Positions 51,581 to 62,266 of a stretch of DNA of 64,000 nt are shown here, piece after piece. A program made the position numbers and the translations under genes. How positions within the stretch are numbered: the stretch's first letter is position 1; every line of letters begins with the position of its first letter. The stretch covers positions 124,001-188,000 of the forward strand of contig JAXBDG010000005.1 in assembly GCA_036320915.1 (NCBI GenBank), given 5' to 3'. This stretch comes from Linnemannia elongata. Its lineage: Eukaryota; Mortierellomycota; Mortierellomycetes; Mortierellales; Mortierellaceae. The notes beneath the pieces are model-generated. The model searched no databases. It had not been told where the DNA came from and saw only the letters and a program-made list of their open reading frames with translations.

Positions 51581-54500
51581 ATGGATCCCCACACCCCTGG
51601 CAACGACAGTGCCAACAACACCGTGCGCATCAGGAAGAGCGATAACTTCCGCAAGTCCTGGGATTCCTCAAAGCTTCGGTCCAAAAAAATCAAGCCCAAC
51701 CAGTCGCTGCATGCCCAACCTTCATCCCAACAATCAATGCGACCTTCCTCTGTACTCTCCCAAGTCAGCAACTTACCTTCAGGACACAGCCAGTCCAACC
51801 TTCCCAGATCGCCACTCTATGCCAAGGTCCAAAACATCCAGTACTTAGAGTACGAACTGCACAAGTTCCGAATGCAGAGACTAGAGGAGGCCAAACTACC
51901 GATTTATATACCTCCTATGGCCAAGGCCAACCTACAGGCCCGCGATGACGATATTTTCCCTCTCAAGGAGAAAGTCCAAGAGTTCCTGGCCAGTGATCGA
52001 AAAGTCATGCTGATCTTGGGTGACTCTGGAGCAGGCAAGTCAAATTTCAACAAGCACCTCGAGTCTGAGCTCCTGCACACATACACCTGCGGTGGCCCTA
52101 TCCCATTGTTCATCAATCTGCCTGCCATCCGCGAGCCCGACTGTGATATGATCGAGAAGCAGCTGAAGTCTTACAACTTCAACGACGAACAAATCCGCGA
52201 GCTCAAACTGCACCGACATTTAATCCTCATCTGTGATGGGTACGACGAGAGCCAGCTCACCGTCAACCTGCACACAGTCAACCTCTTCAATAGGCCTGGT
52301 CAGTGGAACGTCAAGATGGTGATCTCTTGTAGGACCCAGTTTCTCGGTCAGGGATATCGAAACCGGTTCATGCCTGAAGGGTCCAGTCATTACCAAGGCC
52401 AGGCCATCGAGCTCTTCCAAGAGGCTGTCATGGCCCCCTTTACCAAAGAGCAAATTGAGGAATATGTCGAGCAGTACGTCCCCCTCGAGCCGCGGACTTG
52501 GACTGCTAAGGACTACATGGACAAGCTGACAACCATCCCCAACCTCATGGATCTCGTCAAAAACCCTTTCCTGCTGTCGCTGTCGTTGGAGGCTTTGCCA
52601 GGAGTTACCGAGGGAAAGCAGGATCTGTCGACTCTCAAAATCACGCGTGTTCAGCTGTACGACACTTTTGTGAGGCAATGGCTCGCTGTTAACAGCCGAC
52701 GGCTTCGACGAAATGTCTTGACCAGGGAGGATCGAGATGTGCTGGATCAACTATTGGAGGTGGGATTTATTTCCATGGGTGTTGACTATGCCACCAGACT
52801 GGCTTCGGCGATCTTTGAGCACCAGGATGGAAACCCGGTGGTACAATATGTTCACGTCAAGGACGAAAAGACGTGGAAAGCCAAGTTTTTTGGCACTGAC
52901 CCTAAGACCCGCCTGCTGCGAGAATCGAACCCGCTGACTCGCGCTGGGAGTCAGTTTCGATTCCTTCATCGATCCATGCTAGAATACTTCTGCTCGCGAA
53001 CTGTCTTTGATCCTAGCTGTCACAACGACAACGACGAATTTGCTCCGCAATCTGGTATTGGTTCTTCTGGCCCTGCATTGTCCGAGGCCAATGATACCTT
53101 GTTCAAGCGAAGCCTCCTCACGGAACCTTCGGTCATCCAGTTCCTGTGCGAGCGAGTTAAGCAGCACCCTTGTTTCGAGAAGCAGCTCCGAGCTGTCATC
53201 GAGCGGTCCAAGGCCGACGCCACTGCTACCACCGCCGCCGCCAACTCCATCACCATCCTTGTCCGAGCAGGATTCCATTTCAACAGCGCTGACCTCCGAG
53301 GCATCCAGATCCCAGGAGCAGATCTTTCCGACGGCCAATTCGATTCCGTTCAGTTTCAAGGAGCCGATCTGACAGGGGTCAACTTTGCAAGGAGTTGGTT
53401 GAGGCAGGTGGATTTCGGTGATGCGCAAATGGATTGTGTTCGGTTTGGGGAGCTGCCATATTTGAAGGAGCACGGCCCAGTCAATACCGTCGTCTTTTCG
53501 CCTGATGGAAAGTTGTTGGCTGCCAGTCTAAGTAACGAATGTCTCATTACGTACGACACCACGACATGGACTAGAATTCATCAGCACAAAGAACAGAGTC
53601 AGGTGTTGACTATCGCCTTTTCACCCAACAACAGACACCTTGCGTTTGGGAGCGAAGACAGGACCTGTCGATTATGGGATACTGTCAGTGGCGAGACTTT
53701 GTTGGTTATGGGGGGGCACACTAGATATGTGAGGTCAGTGGCATTTTCACCTTGCGGTAAGCAGATCGCATCGGCCAGTGGCGACAGAACGATTCGATTG
53801 TGGAGTTCGGAGACAGGACAGTGTATGTTTGTCTTACAAGGTCATGGAAATTATTTATTGGGTGTTGCATATTCAGCTGACGGACGGAGACTTGTCTCGA
53901 GCAGTGACGATGGGACGATTCGAGTGTGGGATCCGGAGACAGGAGCCCCAGAGACTGATTGGGTCATTCCCCATGTTAGTGCTTCGCGTGTGGTCCTTTC
54001 TGCAGATGGACGGCAGTTCGCCGTCATTACAGGTCAGAGAGATAGTGTGATTCAACTCATGGATGCAATCACCAGAAAGAAGGGTCTGACTCTCGATGAT
54101 GACGCCGACGCGCTAACAGATATTGCATTCTCTCCAAGTGATGATTTTATTGTTTCGTCAAGCTGGGACAAGACCGTTCGACTGTGGGACTCATCGAGTG
54201 GAAAACTCATCTCCAGGTTGTCGGGTCATGGTCGCCGGATTACCACCTGTGCCTTTTCCCCTGACGGCCTACAAATCGCATCAGGCGATGAGGACAGGAT
54301 TATACGGCTCTGGGAGGTGAACACCAATCGATCGAGTTCCCTCATACAACAACTTGCTGCCAAGGTTCGAACAGTGGCATACTCTCCTGACGGTCTGTTT
54401 ATAATATCTCGTCATGACGACAACACCATTCAATGGTGGGACTCTTCCAAGGGAATTTCCTTATCCGGTACATTATCGTTCGCACGCGATGTTTACTCGG

Positions 54501-55432
54501 TCGCATTATCACCTAACGGCCATTGGGTTGCGAGCGGTTTCAGGAACGGGAGTGTTTGGCTGTGCAGTGCCCGAGCTGATGTTACCGGGCGCGTTTACGA
54601 CGGTTCTCCCTACCTCTATGTTGTTGATATGAGTTTTTCGCACTGTGGTCGGTGGTTTGCCTCATGCCACGGTGGCCAAGCTGTAGTGCTGTGGGATCTT
54701 GAGGGTACCGATGGTAATGGTAAAGTGCTGGGTGTGAAGGCCGATGGGTATCTCTCGAGAGCGTACGTGGCTTTCTCCCCCGTCGGACATCAGATTGCAG
54801 TCGGATTGCCACCGAGGCTTTACCTTTTCGATCCCCGAGTTACAGACCTTCGTCGACCCCAGAAGGAAGGTCGTTTATTAAACACGTTAAACTCGATGGA
54901 CTACTCACCAGATGGCCAGCGACTCGTACTCGGTACTGGTGTTCCCTCGGTTCTGATCTGGGACCTTCAGTCGGACGAGCCTGATGTCAACCTAGAAGGG
55001 CACACAGATACGGTGAACAGTGTCGCCTACTCTCCTTGTGGCAAGTGGATTCTCTCTGGCAGTCGCGACAAGACGGTCCGACTCTGGTCAGGCGAGGTTG
55101 ACAGTTGGTCCTGTGTTGCTGTTGTCAGAGGAAGTTCAGAGGCCGTAACAAGTGTTGCTTGGAATCTGGTGGTGCCGATGGAATTTGTTACTGGCTCCGA
55201 TGATGGGTCTGTTCGAGTCTGGCGGATATCGGGTGCGGAAGCAGGAATCATGTCGGCCCGCATGCACTGGGGCTCTCACATTGGGCGGTTGTGCGCAACG
55301 GGTCTGACTTTCAAAGGAGCCGTTGGTCTCAATCCAATCTACCGCAAGTTGTTGGTCCAGCGTGGTGCTATTGACGACTCGTTGCCGTCGGAGGAAGATG
55401 GCGTGGGTTCAAGTGTTGTGGAGGCTAATTAG
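51581..55432 (+). CDS. NACHT - pentapeptide - WD40 protein without the helical domain, 1283 aa
   Basis: A single frame of 1283 residues. The first 75 are similar to the start of the 1839-aa paralogue (DPHTPGNDSANNTVRIRK), then the sequence jumps to the pre-NACHT linker (YAKVQNIQYLEYELHKF), skipping about 560 residues. Walker A is GDSGAGKSN near 145-153, Walker B ICDGYDES near 218. Pentapeptide repeats near 570-600 (ADLRGIQIPGADLSDGQF) and about a dozen WD40 repeats to residue 1230 follow. The NACHT and WD40 parts remain close to the paralogue. No stop or frameshift was found. By family it is an NLR-like signalling ATPase; loss of the N-terminal region suggests altered output or regulation. 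Confidence 0.85.
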   Translation: MDPHTPGNDSANNTVRIRKSDNFRKSWDSSKLRSKKIKPNQSLHAQPSSQQSMRPSSVLSQVSNLPSGHSQSNLPRSPLYAKVQNIQYLEYELHKFRMQRLEEAKLPIYIPPMAKANLQARDDDIFPLKEKVQEFLASDRKVMLILGDSGAGKSNFNKHLESELLHTYTCGGPIPLFINLPAIREPDCDMIEKQLKSYNFNDEQIRELKLHRHLILICDGYDESQLTVNLHTVNLFNRPGQWNVKMVISCRTQFLGQGYRNRFMPEGSSHYQGQAIELFQEAVMAPFTKEQIEEYVEQYVPLEPRTWTAKDYMDKLTTIPNLMDLVKNPFLLSLSLEALPGVTEGKQDLSTLKITRVQLYDTFVRQWLAVNSRRLRRNVLTREDRDVLDQLLEVGFISMGVDYATRLASAIFEHQDGNPVVQYVHVKDEKTWKAKFFGTDPKTRLLRESNPLTRAGSQFRFLHRSMLEYFCSRTVFDPSCHNDNDEFAPQSGIGSSGPALSEANDTLFKRSLLTEPSVIQFLCERVKQHPCFEKQLRAVIERSKADATATTAAANSITILVRAGFHFNSADLRGIQIPGADLSDGQFDSVQFQGADLTGVNFARSWLRQVDFGDAQMDCVRFGELPYLKEHGPVNTVVFSPDGKLLAASLSNECLITYDTTTWTRIHQHKEQSQVLTIAFSPNNRHLAFGSEDRTCRLWDTVSGETLLVMGGHTRYVRSVAFSPCGKQIASASGDRTIRLWSSETGQCMFVLQGHGNYLLGVAYSADGRRLVSSSDDGTIRVWDPETGAPETDWVIPHVSASRVVLSADGRQFAVITGQRDSVIQLMDAITRKKGLTLDDDADALTDIAFSPSDDFIVSSSWDKTVRLWDSSSGKLISRLSGHGRRITTCAFSPDGLQIASGDEDRIIRLWEVNTNRSSSLIQQLAAKVRTVAYSPDGLFIISRHDDNTIQWWDSSKGISLSGTLSFARDVYSVALSPNGHWVASGFRNGSVWLCSARADVTGRVYDGSPYLYVVDMSFSHCGRWFASCHGGQAVVLWDLEGTDGNGKVLGVKADGYLSRAYVAFSPVGHQIAVGLPPRLYLFDPRVTDLRRPQKEGRLLNTLNSMDYSPDGQRLVLGTGVPSVLIWDLQSDEPDVNLEGHTDTVNSVAYSPCGKWILSGSRDKTVRLWSGEVDSWSCVAVVRGSSEAVTSVAWNLVVPMEFVTGSDDGSVRVWRISGAEAGIMSARMHWGSHIGRLCATGLTFKGAVGLNPIYRKLLVQRGAIDDSLPSEEDGVGSSVVEAN

Positions 55433-55948
55433 TCTATTGTTGATGATCGATTAGTGGTTAATTTTTCACATCATTTTCGTTGAAAGGCACAATACAATTT
55501 ATGATAACTTCTCAACTTTCGTAACTCCCTTTGCTTCCTTGTGGAATGGTGAATATTCTGCGTCTTCTACTTGTTCCTTCTATTTTACTCTCTTTGTTCT
55601 ATATTCTACATATATACTATATTCTACATATACTATAGGAATAAGCGAGTTTGCCCCTGCAACGTGATTTACGCACTTTGAATCATTCTCCGAGAGTGTC
55701 TCATTTTTTCCTATGTGATTTTTTTTTTGTTTCCGATTCTTATTCTCTCTGACATCCTTTCTCCTTCGTTGCTGCTTGGTGCTGTAGGGTTTCTATCACG
55801 CACTGTTTGCTTTCTTTCCTCTTTTGTTGTACCTCTTTCTCCCCTTTCTTCCCTCCACATTTAACTTTGCACAAATCACAAATACCTTTCTCTCTTCCCA
55901 CGATTTCTGCATCACCATACTGCTTTCTCTTCATCACCTACATTTTCT
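55433..55948. other. Intergenic, 3' flank of the second NACHT gene
   Basis: No gene is supported. A short direct repeat (TTCTACATATA) occurs at 55603-55637. 55740-55940 is pyrimidine-rich and may be the leader of the next gene. Confidence 0.5.
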
Positions 55949-56775
55949 ATGGATATGGGCAGCTTTATGGATCTTTTTACAATAGCGCCTTTGTCTACCG
56001 ATGATGTTAGCCGTGTCATACCTGGGTTGTACCACGAGTAAGTCTAAGTCTTTCTCTGAGTCCAATGCGGTGCGGGGTGTGTGCTATAAGTTGTTTCGAA
56101 TGTGTGTGTGACTATGCATTGTTTGCTCTGGCTTCCATTACTTTCTTCATATTTCGTTTCTTTGTTCTTTTTGGTTTATTTAGTGCTGCTTTTACGCGTT
56201 TGATTTCCGCCGGCCTTGGGCTCATGGTGCCTGAGAGTCTGAGTCTGGGTCATGGTTAGTATCCTCCTGCAATGATTCTTTAGGATGTAATCTGCGGTGG
56301 CAAGAGGTAGAGAACGAAATGTTGTCGAGGTAGATGTCGACTTTATTTTGGCAGGCTTCATATCTGTTTCTGATTCCCTTATGCACTTATTTTCTTCAGT
56401 CACATTCTCATTGTGCTCTGATTTTCTTCTCGACATCCTCTGTAAATTGGTACAGATGGAGATGGAGATGGACGTTGTTTTTCTATGATATCCTTTGACC
56501 CAAGTGGTGGCATTGTCACCCTCATTGCTTCTCTTATTCAACTTTTCCTTCTGTTTTCCCTCCTCATCACTCCTTCGCCTCAGTTTTTTCTCTTCTTTAC
56601 TTTCTCTAATATTATCCTTACCCCTTTGCTCTCCTCTTTCATTTGGTTTGTTTCTTTTCTTCTTTCCCTAAAAATCTTCTAAATCGTTTCTCTAAAGTAC
56701 GCAGGCCACGGGCAACTGTACATGTCATTTGTTTCGAATCCTGAAGGCGCATTTCTGTACTTTGGTGAATGGTAG
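55949..56775 (+). CDS. Possible four-exon gene for a 93-aa protein
   Basis: Model: join(55949..56037, 56184..56254, 56456..56506, 56705..56775), 93 residues. Donors are GTAAGT, GTTAGT and GTGGCA; acceptors TTTAG, TACAG and CGCAG; all phases agree and the frame ends at a TAG. The product reads MDMGSFMDLFTIAPLSTDDV at the start, has a GHDGDGDGRC loop in the middle, and ends HGQLYMSFVSNPEGAFLYFGEW-like with aromatic residues. Intron sizes of 146-201 nt fit F1. The third donor is weak. No family was recognised; it could also be a decayed gene with accidental splice sites. Confidence 0.45.
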
Positions 56776-57902
56776 AGGTAACTACAAATAGATTGATAAG
56801 GTCGATTTGTTGGGCGTTCCTTTGTTATTGTGTTCGTCAACAGAAGTGAATTTGTTTATGTCTATGGGTATTGTACTTGGCCGGATGGCTTGATCGCATA
56901 TTGATCGGCACTCTATGAGGCATCCCATTTGAATCATGCACTGCCATTCAAAAAAAGGTTTGTCCCTTACATGCACTGTGATAATTGGTACTATTTGTCT
57001 GCCTCCTCGACTTCTCTGTCACCATACCTATGTTCTCTCTTTCTTTCCACATCTCCTTCATACATTCTGACCCTACTGGGAGTGATCGCAGTTGACCAAT
57101 TTTTTTTTTTGTAGGAATGACTCAGATGAATGAAAAGTTAACAAAGGTAAGGGTGACGAATAGACGCGAGGAAAGGACGAGAAAAAAAAAGTAGCGTTAC
57201 CATGTTGACCTTTCAAGGGCATAGTACCTTTTTTGTACCCTCCTTCATTTTTCATTCAAAAAAAGTTGGAACGCGCCGTGGACAACGCCATTTTCTCAAA
57301 GAAAAAAAAAAAAAATATGGGCAGTTGTCTACTTTGAGCACTGTTCCGGCCTTATAGTACAGCCTATTTTGTAAATTGACGCAGCAATAGGCACAATGAA
57401 GAGGCCATTTCAGAGTAACGTTCGATGAGCATCGTCGTCTCTATTTCGTTTCTCATTCTTTTACGTAGCACCATCCTTTTCTTTGCTTGCCTCTGTCTCC
57501 TCCTTTCTCTCCTTCTCTCCATCCCTCCTTTCCTTTGGTAGCACAAACACTTTTTCGTTTTTCGTTTGTTTTCACACTCCGATGTCAGCTGCGGAGAGTA
57601 ACTGCTACCCTCTTTCATTGCCAAGACAACGACATCTATAACAAAAGGAATCATTTTAGATTTGATACGGATCTCTTTCTTATTTCACAACGACATGCCG
57701 ATCTCACCTTATGCCTGACACTGTCTATCATGAGACCGAGAGAGAGGGCTGCAAAGACACGAAAACTGGCTGCGTTGCATGTACTTAAAGCGGCCCTTTG
57801 TCCTTGCCAAAGACAAAGTGTTACTGAGTAGAGAATTTTTTTCAATGGCGCCCTTCTGCAAAAATCATGGATCATCCATTCCGCAATCCCCGCATTCTTC
57901 CT
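56776..57902. other. Intergenic region, nothing identified
   Basis: No gene, repeat family or RNA was recognised. It contains several A-runs (57182-57189, 57301-57315) and short frames in both strands without coding character. Confidence 0.5.
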
Positions 57903-58050
57903 ACGACAAATGACGACTTTACAACACCCATCAAGTTCACTCCACTTCAATTTCCCATCGACAGGCAGTTGTCCTTACTATTAATGTCACAAGGCCAAAC
58001 AACGACAGCCTGTATATATCCGTCTTCACGCACGGGGAACTCTACGTAGA
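57903..58050 (+). pseudogene. Helitron helicase C-terminal fragment
   Basis: Reads NDDFTTPIKFTPLQFPI, then MSQGQT and, after a frameshift, FTHGELYVD. These match the end of the helicase at 43779-43930 (IKFTRLQFPI, KAQGQTL, FSHGQLYVA). At least one deletion and one frameshift separate the motifs. The rest of the element was not found nearby. Confidence 0.7.
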
Positions 58051-59469
58051 CTTATATATAATGACGAAAGTTATAGAACGCGACACAGAAGGGTCTTGAA
58101 TAATTCGCTTGCTTTTCTTTGGACTATTGCATTGTGTTCTCTACCACTGCACTGTGCTGTAACTGTCCTGCATTGGACGTGGTGTCAAAGTAAAGCACAA
58201 ACGTTACAAAAAATCCTCATCACAGCAGCGTAGATGTCGAATTATTACACCGTATGAAAGCAAGGTATCAAACTGACTATCAGCGGGAAAAAGAAGAAAA
58301 CTCACCTGTGGATATATAAAAAAAGGCTTTTATCTACCTTTGTATCCGATTCCCCCTCCTTCAATACAGCATATCACTCGAATATGCGTCCATCTCTCTC
58401 TTCCTCCGCCCATCAGTAGCTGTTAGAATTAAAGTTGACAAGATTGCAGTGCAAAAAAAAAAAAAAAAACAAGACCTAAAATAGTGTGCTAGAGCCATGT
58501 TGTGCACCACCCGTGTAAAAAACGGCGTGCTAGAGCCATATTGTGCACCAACCGTGTAAAAAATGTCGTACTATCAAACAAGTGCCCCTGGGTGCGCTTT
58601 TGGATGATGTCCACGATGCTGTAGAGCAGACATGGCGGCGAGATCTTGGGAGCTGATGGCGGTCATATGCCTCTGATCTGCAAAATTGAGGCAATCCAAA
58701 ACCACCAACTCGACAAGGCAATGGTCTACTCAGAAAGCCACCTTCTCATCCACTCTATCCCAAACAGAGCGTCACCTCTTCCTCTTCCTTCTGCTTTTCT
58801 CCTCCTCTCACCAAATGCTTTAAGATTCGCGGGAAAGGTCATCTCTGTCCCTAAAATAAAGGAAAACAAACAGCATTATCAAACCGCCAACGGCAAAACA
58901 GGCGACAATTGCACGGATCAACGCTTCAATTCAGCACAACCAATCCGTTCCCTAAATGCTACTATGATGTGAATGATGGCGCAGACGCTCACAACATGGA
59001 AGCAGACGAGAGAGAAAGGAAACCGGTTAAATGGTATAGAAGGGGAGTAGAAGGGTAGAGAAGAAAAGGAAGAAGAAAGTGAAATCTGAAGAGGAACCGA
59101 AGAGGAGCTGAAGTGAAGGCAAAAAAATAACAAAGTCAGGGAAGGGGAGAAGAGGTATAAGAGCCAAGGAAAGAAGGAAAAGCCCAAAAAAAAACATCCC
59201 TCTTATTCATATACGCCTAGAGAACGTAGGCATGCAGCACAGGCATAGAAAGGTCAAAGCAAAGATCAGGGCACACAGTGTGTGTAAGGTGCCTGAAAAG
59301 GGGATCGGAATCAGAGAAAATACAGGAATATTTATTTTTTTCACCTCCCTCCGCGAGTGAAGCCACGGGCACTAGATAGTATAGAGCAACACAATAACCA
59401 AACCTGAAATGTGCCCAAATTCTTATCTCGGTGTGGGATAATGAAAAGGAGAGAACAGTTTGTGTCAGC
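58051..59469. other. Gene-poor region with a short tandem duplication
   Basis: 58484-58564 is a two-copy tandem repeat of about 40 bp (GTGCTAGAGCCATNTTGTGC ... CCGTGTAAAAAA). A frame at 58646-58972 (+) encodes 108 residues of no recognised family. 58980-59210 is purine-rich. None is accepted as a gene. Confidence 0.4.
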
Positions 59470-60723
59470 AATGTGAGGAACACGATGAGTTGCTCATGAA
59501 GCGATATCATGCCAAGTTGGTAGAATACAAGGCAATAATACAGCTTTTTTTTTACTGTGACATCCTTACAGCTATGCCTAGGACATACCTCTACCTGCAC
59601 CTTACCCGTTATCCAACAAAGCCCGGGGAATTTACGCCACTTGCGGGAAAACATCACACCTCACAAAAGTAAGTCGCCAGTATCCCTCCAACACAATTCA
59701 CGATGTATCAGTCGCTTGGCGGCCATTCACACAGGATCTCATTTGCGGACCAAACTTTGACGAGAAAGAGATGCGCCATAACTTCCAGGCAATGACAGAG
59801 AGGCCACACTGCTACGCTTTGGTATGGATACAAGAACGCTCATCCGGCTCAAAGATTAACCCAGTCTTTTCGATATGTTACAGCAAGGGACAAATCATCC
59901 TCCCTCACATCATGCCTTACGACAAAATTATGGATCTGTTGCGACGCAAAACATTCTGTCGCGAAATCAGAAAATACAACTCAGCAATGGCGTTTGCCTC
60001 TACGATGCAGTCTGGACCACACTCTTGCCAACACTAAGAAGGGCGCATTCACGTTTCGCACTAGCGGACAAATTATAGAACACTAGACGACGATGGCCTC
60101 CCACAACATATCATTACACTAAACGTCAGTCAGCCAATCATCATTTTACGCAATGTTTCAACGAGAAGAGGAATGTGCAATGTTACACGACTACAAGTAT
60201 CAAAACTGGACGAATACATCATAGAAGCAAAGATCGTTACAGTATCATTCAACGTCGTTCTCATCACACTAAATCCACTCTCCCCAAAAGACGACGGCAC
60301 CACACTAATTAAATTCACACGCTTGCAACTTCTAATCCCCGACCTGCTTTCGCACTTACCATCAACAAGGCGCAATGAAAATCAATAACAACAACAGGTG
60401 TCTATCTTCACCAACCTGTGTTTTCATGTGGGCAACTTTATGTTGCACACTCAAGATGTTCAAACCTTGACAACAAATCCTTAACCTTAACGCTCTAACA
60501 ATTCTTCGACTTTCGAACACGCAAACAACACCCTTTACGACAGCCAAAGGAAATTACACCAGAAACATAGTTTTCAAGGCAGCACTTTAACCAGCGCCAA
60601 CTCATTCGAACGATCATACAGAAAACCGTTCATTGCTTACTTTATACAGTACACTTCCAGGAATAAATGGACGCAACAATGCAACCCCCCACGAAGAGAA
60701 CAATTCAAGTGGCAACGCCCTAG
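59470..60723 (+). mobile_element. Internally deleted Helitron relic
   Basis: 59470-60075 matches the fourth-exon start of the intact Rep-helicase (39170-39800), including the zinc knuckle (IYATCGKTSHLTK) and MRHNFQAMTERPHC. At about 60076 it jumps to the helicase C-terminus (homologous to 43559-44078), so about 3.7 kb including the HUH nuclease and most helicase motifs are gone. Frameshifts are present. The 3' end TGGCAACGCCCTAG, followed by T, is identical to that of the intact element. Its 5' end was not located. Confidence 0.85.
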
Positions 60724-61478
60724 TAAAAAACTAGCTAAACTACCAAGTATTTCATTTGCCCTCAGCTCTCTTCCTTCACATCAGCTCACTCACACCAATC
60801 TTTTCGTGCGTACAACCTAACAGGCATATTCATCGGCCTTATCCCGTTTCTTTGGCAGTGACATTCTATTTCCTGTACTTTGCTCCCTTTTCCTCTTCAT
60901 TTTGTCCCCTTTCCTTGTTCTCTTTGTTCTCTTTTCCTTCTCTTCATTCCCTTTCGGGCTTTTGTTCTCATTGTTCACTTTTCTGCTTCATTTCTTGTTT
61001 CCGATTCCCAAAATTTCTTTCAAACGACACAAAAAAAAAAAAGTTACCGTAACGAATAAACCATCTTGCTCAACGATGAATAGCCGCCATAATCAAGAAT
61101 ATGCTATCCGCCTTCGTAACTAGAATGGATTCGATCCAATTATTTACCTCACCGACTAGATGCATCTTGCAAAGAAGGATCAGAACAAGAGTACAAGTCA
61201 TTTTCAGATGCCGGTTCAGTCTCATTCACGCCATATTCACCGTTTATTCTCATTCAAGTTTTTCAATCATCTGTGAACAAGAAAAAAAAATGATAAGAAA
61301 CGTTGGGTAAAAAAATGGGGAGGGAGGGGGATTTTTTTTAGTTGGCTCGCTGTCTGTCTATGGGCTCCCACTTCAAGTACCTACAATCCAGGGCACACCG
61401 CGAAGAGGTCGCCAACCGGGTGCCCCAAAGGTTGGTAGTTTGATAGTTTTTTAAAAAAAAAGAAATCAAAAAAGCAAG
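60724..61478. other. Intergenic, pyrimidine-rich, nothing identified
   Basis: 60830-61030 is T/C-rich with an open but low-complexity frame. 61340-61440 is GC-richer and of unknown nature. No gene is supported. Confidence 0.45.
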
Positions 61479-61985
61479 CCCTCAATTGTTCCAATGTCAC
61501 TATAATAAAGAAAGCCGATAATGGCCACTTGCGGCAGGTGTCATTAGACTTGGAGCAGATGTCATCATCCGCAACGTTTTGTGCCCTCAGTTGTGCCAAT
61601 GCCACACCAACAAAGAAAAGTCGATAGTGAAAACTGCTTCAGACTTGGAGCAAGTTTCATCATTCGCAACGTTTGATCCCTCAGTCGTGCCAATTATTCC
61701 AACAAAGTAAAGCCGATAGTGGAAGAAGATGCGTCAGACTTGGAGCAAGTGTCATTACTTGGAGCAAGTTTCATCATTCGCAACGTATTGTACCCTAAGT
61801 TATGCCAATTATTCCAACAAAGAAAAGCCGACAGTGGAAGAAGATGCGTCAGACTTGGAGCAAGTGCCATTAGACTTGAACCAAATTTCATCACCCGCAA
61901 CGTTTTGTGCCCTCAGTTGCCTCGGTACCACTCCTACAAAGAAAGGCCGATTGTGGAGACTGCCTCAAACCTCAGTTTGAGTATT
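61479..61985. repeat. Minisatellite, about 4.5 copies of a 95-117 bp unit
   Basis: Copies begin at about 61479, 61583, 61678, 61793 and 61910 with CCCTCAGTTGTGCCA-like sequence and share CAACAAAGAAAAGCCGATAG, GACTTGGAGCAAGTNTCAT and CATCNNNCGCAACGTTTTGT. Units differ by 10-25 percent and by short indels. One unit has a local duplication of CTTGGAGCAAGT. No coding frame spans the array. Confidence 0.8.
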
Positions 61986-62232
61986 ATAATAGGTTAATTG
62001 AGCCCGCGTTCCTATACAACACAAATTTATCCCTCGACACAACAGTAACCTGCAATGCCATAGTGAGCCCTCAGATTGCCGTAATAGCCCTCAGAAGCCC
62101 ATATTAGCCCGCGACCCCATCTTAAAAAAAATATGATTAGCACCCCCATAACGTCTTCCTCCAACAGCGTATGCCAGAGCTGGGAGGGCCAGTCGCCCCC
62201 CAAGGCCACCACCGTGCCGGCGCACCCACTCC

Positions 62233-62266
62233 CTTGACATAGTCACAGGCCTATGACCATGTCAAG
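62233..62266. other. Imperfect hairpin
   Basis: CTTGACATAGTCA (62233-62245) and TGACCATGTCAAG (62254-62266) pair at 12 of 13 positions around an 8-base loop. It lies in GC-rich sequence without genes. Confidence 0.6.

Noticed and set aside
58646..58972. 108-residue + ORF
   Set aside because: No domain, no paralogue in the window and no clear splice context; it may be chance or a relic.
61479..61985. CRISPR-like array
   Set aside because: Units are 95-117 bp, diverged along their whole length and lack the constant-repeat, unique-spacer pattern; the genome is eukaryotic.
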